A DNA stretch of 8,554 bases, taken from contig JAUPVZ010000051.1 in NCBI GenBank assembly GCA_030916795.1, positions 1 to 8,554 of the forward strand, given 5' to 3'. The first letter of the stretch is position 1. Each line of letters begins with the position of its first letter. Both the position numbers and the translations under genes were made by a program. A model generated the notes under the pieces. The model worked only from the letters and a program-made list of their open reading frames with translations. It did no database searches and was not told where the DNA came from. The stretch is from Patescibacteria group bacterium (GTDB lineage: Bacteria; Patescibacteriota; Minisyncoccia; Phycocordibacterales; XYD1-FULL-46-19). Shown piece by piece: positions 5,678 through 8,554 of this stretch.

Positions 5678-7822
5678 ATGTCTCGCGACTATCCATTAGA
5701 GAAGGTTCGTAATATTGGTATTATTGCTCACATTGACGCTGGTAAGACTACCTCAACCGAGCGCGTTTTGTATTACACTGGTGTTTCTCATAAAATTGGT
5801 GAAGTGCACGAGGGGGCGGCGACGATGGACTGGATGGAACAAGAACGCGAGCGCGGTATTACTATTACCTCAGCGGCAACTACGGCTTTTTGGACACCGA
5901 CCTACGACTCTAAAAATACCGAATTAAAACATCGGCTTAATATTATCGACACTCCTGGTCACGTAGATTTTACGGCCGAAGTCGAGCGCTCGCTCAAGGT
6001 GCTAGATGGTGGGGTAGTCGTTTTTGACGGTGTAGCTGGAGTGGAACCCCAATCTGAAACAGTGTGGCGCCAAGCTGACAAATATCACGTGCCTCGTATT
6101 TGTTTTATCAATAAACTAGATCGAATGGGCGCGAGTTTTGACCATTCCTTCAAGACTATTTTAGATCGACTCACCAAAAATGCGGTTAGAATGCAAATTC
6201 CGATGGGCGAGGATGATGCCCATGAAGGAGTTATTGATTTACTTAGGATGAAGGCCTATTTGTTTGAAGGCAATATGGGTAATGAGATTAAAGAAATCGA
6301 AATCCCTGAAAACTTTTTAGCTGATGCCAAAAAGTACCGAGCAGCATTGATCGAAAAAGTTGTCGAGCATGATGACGAAATGATGAGTGCTTATCTAGAG
6401 GGCAAAGAGCCATCTATGGCTGAAGTGAAGAGGGTCTTGCGCAAAGCTACTATCGCCAATAAATTGGTCCCAGTTTTCTGTGGGTCTGCTCTAAAAAATA
6501 AAGGAGTGCAATTGGTCCTCGATGGGGTGGTAGATTATCTACCAAGCCCACTAGATATCCCACCAGTGCATGGTAAAGATGCAAATACTGGAGATGACGC
6601 AACGCGAGAGTCTAGTGATACTGCACCGCTAGCTGGCCTAGTATTTAAACTACAAAGTGACCCGTTTGTGGGGCAACTATCATATATTCGTATTTATTCT
6701 GGTGTTTTGACAGCTGGTTCTTATGTTTACAACTCAACCAATGGCGAAAAGGAACGAATTGGCCGAATTGTCCGGATGCACGCCAACCACCGGGAAGAGG
6801 TAAAAGAAGTTTATGCCGGGGAGATTGCCGCCATTGTTGGTCTAAAAAGTACCAGAACATCGGATACTCTTTGTGATGAAAATAGCCCGATTATTTTGGA
6901 CCAGATAGATTTCCCAGAACCAGTGGTCCGTCTGCGAATCGAACCAAAAACAAAAGCCGATCAAGAAAAAATGGGTATGGCTCTCAAAAAACTTTCTGAT
7001 GAAGACCCAACCTTTAAGGTACAATCTGACCCAGAAACTATGGAGACAATCATTGCCGGTATGGGTGAGTTGCACCTGGATATTATTGTGGACCGTATGA
7101 AGCGAGAGTTTAATGTTGAAGCCAATGTGGGTGCTCCCCAAGTGGCCTATAAAGAGACTATTACGATGCAGGCAGAGGCCGAGTGTAAATATGTTAAGCA
7201 ATCTGGTGGTAAGGGTCAGTACGGCCATGTGCGTTTGCGTATCAAACCTCTAGATAAAACCCTTAAACCAGAAGATGCTCCTAAAAACGTGGTTCGTGAA
7301 TCTAACTTTGAATTTATCAACTCGATTAAGGGTGGTGTGATTCCTCAGGAATATATCTCGCCGGTAGAAAAAGGTATCCGCGAGGGTATGAGCCGGGGTA
7401 TTCAGGCGGGCTTTGAAGTAGTGGATGTTTCAGTAGAACTTTATGATGGTTCTTATCACGAAGTGGACTCGTCGGAAATGGCCTTCAAATTGGCGGGATC
7501 AATGGCCTTTCAAGATGCCGCCAAAAAGGCAAAACCAGTGCTTCTAGAGCCGGTAATGAAGGTAGAAGTAGTTGTGCCAGATAAGTTTATGGGTGATATC
7601 ACTGGGCATATTTCATCTAAACGTGGTCAAATAGAAGAAATGGAAGACCGAGGAAACCTAAAAGCGATTCGTGCCAAGGTGCCACTAGCGGAAATGTTTG
7701 GCTATATCACCACTTTGCGTTCGATGACCGAAGGCCGTGGCTCGTATGTGATGGAATTTTCGGAATACGCGATTATCCCACAAAATGTCGCAACCGCGAT
7801 TATTGAAGGGAGGAAGAAATAA
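5678..7822 (+). CDS. fusA: Elongation factor G
   Basis: This 714-aa GTPase translocates tRNA and mRNA on the ribosome and, with RRF, splits ribosomes for recycling. G1 is AHIDAGKT (17-24), switch I RGITITSA (59-66) with T62, G3 DTPGH (91-95) with the catalytic H95, G4 NKLD (145-148) and G5 SALK (270-273). Domain II follows. Domain III contains the DEDPTFKV and GMGELHLDI motifs, domain IV starts near GGKGQYGHV (about 510), and domain V carries [17 protein letters not shown] short insertion (about residues 73-85) separates switch I from G3. The length is slightly above E. coli (704). It is the third gene of the str operon, 65 nt after rpsG; tuf does not follow. No Shine-Dalgarno is seen before the ATG, where the leader is T/A-rich. 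The gene ends at a 21-bp hairpin terminator. Confidence 0.98.
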   Translation: MSRDYPLEKVRNIGIIAHIDAGKTTSTERVLYYTGVSHKIGEVHEGAATMDWMEQERERGITITSAATTAFWTPTYDSKNTELKHRLNIIDTPGHVDFTAEVERSLKVLDGGVVVFDGVAGVEPQSETVWRQADKYHVPRICFINKLDRMGASFDHSFKTILDRLTKNAVRMQIPMGEDDAHEGVIDLLRMKAYLFEGNMGNEIKEIEIPENFLADAKKYRAALIEKVVEHDDEMMSAYLEGKEPSMAEVKRVLRKATIANKLVPVFCGSALKNKGVQLVLDGVVDYLPSPLDIPPVHGKDANTGDDATRESSDTAPLAGLVFKLQSDPFVGQLSYIRIYSGVLTAGSYVYNSTNGEKERIGRIVRMHANHREEVKEVYAGEIAAIVGLKSTRTSDTLCDENSPIILDQIDFPEPVVRLRIEPKTKADQEKMGMALKKLSDEDPTFKVQSDPETMETIIAGMGELHLDIIVDRMKREFNVEANVGAPQVAYKETITMQAEAECKYVKQSGGKGQYGHVRLRIKPLDKTLKPEDAPKNVVRESNFEFINSIKGGVIPQEYISPVEKGIREGMSRGIQAGFEVVDVSVELYDGSYHEVDSSEMAFKLAGSMAFQDAAKKAKPVLLEPVMKVEVVVPDKFMGDITGHISSKRGQIEEMEDRGNLKAIRAKVPLAEMFGYITTLRSMTEGRGSYVMEFSEYAIIPQNVATAIIEGRKK

Positions 7823-7828
7823 AATACA

Positions 7829-7873
7829 AAACCAAAAACCCCCGCTAGCTCCGCTAGCGGGGGTTTTTGGTTT
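7829..7873 (+). terminator. 21-bp perfect hairpin ending the str operon
   Basis: The arms 7829-7849 and 7853-7873 are perfectly complementary, with a TCC loop. The A-run and T-run are built into the stem, so it could act on both strands. It starts 6 nt after the fusA stop. Confidence 0.9.
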
Positions 7874-7883
7874 GTGCTACAAC

Positions 7884-7889
7884 TATAAT
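7884..7889 (+). promoter_or_regulatory. TATAAT -10 element before the last orphan gene
   Basis: This perfect TATAAT lies 49 nt before the ATG at 7938. The expected -35 position falls in the terminator arm and has no good match. It would give a leader of about 41 nt for the orphan gene. Confidence 0.3.
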
Positions 7890-7937
7890 CAGTTTTGCTT
7901 GTTGCTCATTATACCAACCAGAGAGGGGGTGATTGTT

Positions 7938-8435
7938 ATGCATTTTCCACTAGAGGTGGACGGTCACGGGGACCCGACCTTCAAAGAAGCCCTTTTCCAA
8001 GAATTTAAGGGTGAGCCGGTCAGAGCGAGTGTGGTTTGGCTCAAGAGGGTAGCGATACTCTCGGCCCTTTGCCAGCACGTTTACTTTTTCCGGCTGGAAA
8101 GTCTGGGCCAGGTGCCAGATTTCTTTGATATCGGGGTTTTAAAAACTCACTATGAGTCTGCGCTCGGGCGCTATATGACTCATGAGATAAAGCCCGATTA
8201 TCTCTTGATGGACATTAAGTGGCCAATAGATGAGGATGGAAACATCCTTTGGCCCAAATGGATACCGACACCTTGCTCAGAAGAGAAGCGAGAAACAATT
8301 ATGGTGGCCAGGCGGTTTTTGGCTCAAGAAATGAAAAACCGCTTGGAACTGGATCATGTCTACAGCTTTGGGCACTTTGCAGCTCAAGTTGAGGCCTTGC
8401 TCGATATGGTAAAAGTCGAGCAACGGATGCCCTAG
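7938..8435 (+). CDS. 165-aa orphan protein of unknown function
   Basis: I do not recognise this protein. It is soluble-looking, with no signal peptide or clear membrane helix and a mix of charged and aromatic residues. The first part contains ASVVWLKRVAILSALCQHVYF (about 34-54), which looks like an amphipathic or buried helix. The middle has a W/P-rich segment (DIKWPIDEDGNILWPKWIP, about 93-111). The C-terminus is helical and ends VEQRMP. ATG 7938 is chosen because AGAGGGGG lies 8 nt upstream; GTG 7929 in the same frame is possible but overlaps that ribosome site. It sits between the str operon terminator and its own terminator, so it is probably monocistronic. Its layout (strong Shine-Dalgarno, lone gene, hairpin) matches the orphan genes at 2873 and 4428. 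Confidence 0.65.
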   Translation: MHFPLEVDGHGDPTFKEALFQEFKGEPVRASVVWLKRVAILSALCQHVYFFRLESLGQVPDFFDIGVLKTHYESALGRYMTHEIKPDYLLMDIKWPIDEDGNILWPKWIPTPCSEEKRETIMVARRFLAQEMKNRLELDHVYSFGHFAAQVEALLDMVKVEQRMP

Positions 8436-8440
8436 GGGGT

Positions 8441-8476
8441 AATGACGTTGGGGGCGAAGGCGCCTCCAACGTCATT
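8441..8476 (+). terminator. 16-bp hairpin after the last orphan gene
   Basis: The stem 8441-8456 with 8461-8476 is complete apart from one G-U pair, with an AAGG loop. It is 5 nt after the stop codon. The following TTAATTTGG is only moderately T-rich, so termination may be partial. Confidence 0.75.
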
Positions 8477-8493
8477 TAATTTGGTCTAATTTG

Positions 8494-8525
8494 ACCGAGC
8501 ACCACAGGAGTCATTAGTGCTCGGT
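8494..8525. promoter_or_regulatory. 9-bp inverted repeat abutting a promoter
   Basis: ACCGAGCAC (8494-8502) and GTGCTCGGT (8517-8525) are perfectly inverted around 14 nt. The right arm shares its last T with the TTGACA box. It could be an operator for a dimeric regulator or a second, weak terminator hairpin. Confidence 0.4.
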
Positions 8526-8552
8526 TGACATACCTCCTTTTCCTGCTATCAT
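8525..8552 (+). promoter_or_regulatory. Strong promoter for a gene beyond the right edge
   Basis: A consensus TTGACA (8525-8530) and TATCAT (8547-8552) are 16 nt apart, with TGC just before the -10 box (extended -10). The transcript would start just past the window edge; its gene is not visible. Confidence 0.65.
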
Positions 8553-8554
8553 AG

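Noticed and set aside
6842..7228. 128-codon open frame on the minus strand inside fusA
   Set aside because: It lies entirely opposite a highly conserved EF-G segment, has no ribosome site and shows no family motif. It is a shadow of codon bias.
2857..8476. Integron-like gene cassettes (single gene plus palindrome)
   Set aside because: The hairpins after the orphan genes differ in sequence, lack attC-type core sites and are followed by T-runs, so they fit terminators better. No integrase is visible.
1..8554. CRISPR array, transposase or phage integration signs
   Set aside because: No regularly spaced direct repeats, transposase motifs or target-site duplications were seen on either strand.

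Overview
The window looks like a chromosomal segment of a Patescibacteria (Candidate Phyla Radiation) bacterium, probably Parcubacteria-like. This is an inference. It rests on short, compact genes, a ComEC split into separate membrane and nuclease genes, mostly absent Shine-Dalgarno sequences on conserved genes, and several small orphan genes between housekeeping genes. TGA, TAA and TAG all end reading frames here, so the TGA-to-glycine code of Gracilibacteria/Absconditabacteria does not apply. Nothing points to a plasmid, phage or transposase.

Left part (1-2829): the last 27 codons of an RNase HI-family protein are followed after 2 nt by the ComEC membrane channel gene. A small one-helix membrane protein then has its own promoter and a strong terminator. 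Next comes a membrane-anchored metallo-beta-lactamase-fold protein equivalent to the ComEC C-terminal domain. Together these are a DNA-uptake (competence) set with ComEC carried on two genes.

Middle part (2830-4694): an orphan protein with CxxC pairs has a perfect Shine-Dalgarno sequence and a strong terminator. A 158-bp foldback with nested hairpins follows, then rpmB (bL28, zinc-ribbon form) on the minus strand. rpmB diverges from a site-2-protease-family membrane metalloprotease gene through overlapping promoters. A 51-codon cysteine-rich orphan gene with a strong Shine-Dalgarno and an 18-bp perfect terminator hairpin comes next.

Right part (4695-8554): the streptomycin operon rpsL-rpsG-fusA (S12, S7, EF-G), ending in a 21-bp perfect hairpin. 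The most striking observation is that rpsG, an essential gene, carries an in-frame TAA at codon 89, inside the conserved beta-hairpin, while the rest of the protein continues intact in the same frame. A 165-aa orphan gene with a strong Shine-Dalgarno and its own terminator follows. The window ends with an inverted repeat abutting a good TTGACA/TATCAT promoter that drives a gene beyond the edge.

A recurring pattern is that the conserved genes lack a Shine-Dalgarno, whereas the three unrecognised genes have strong ones, each closed by its own hairpin.
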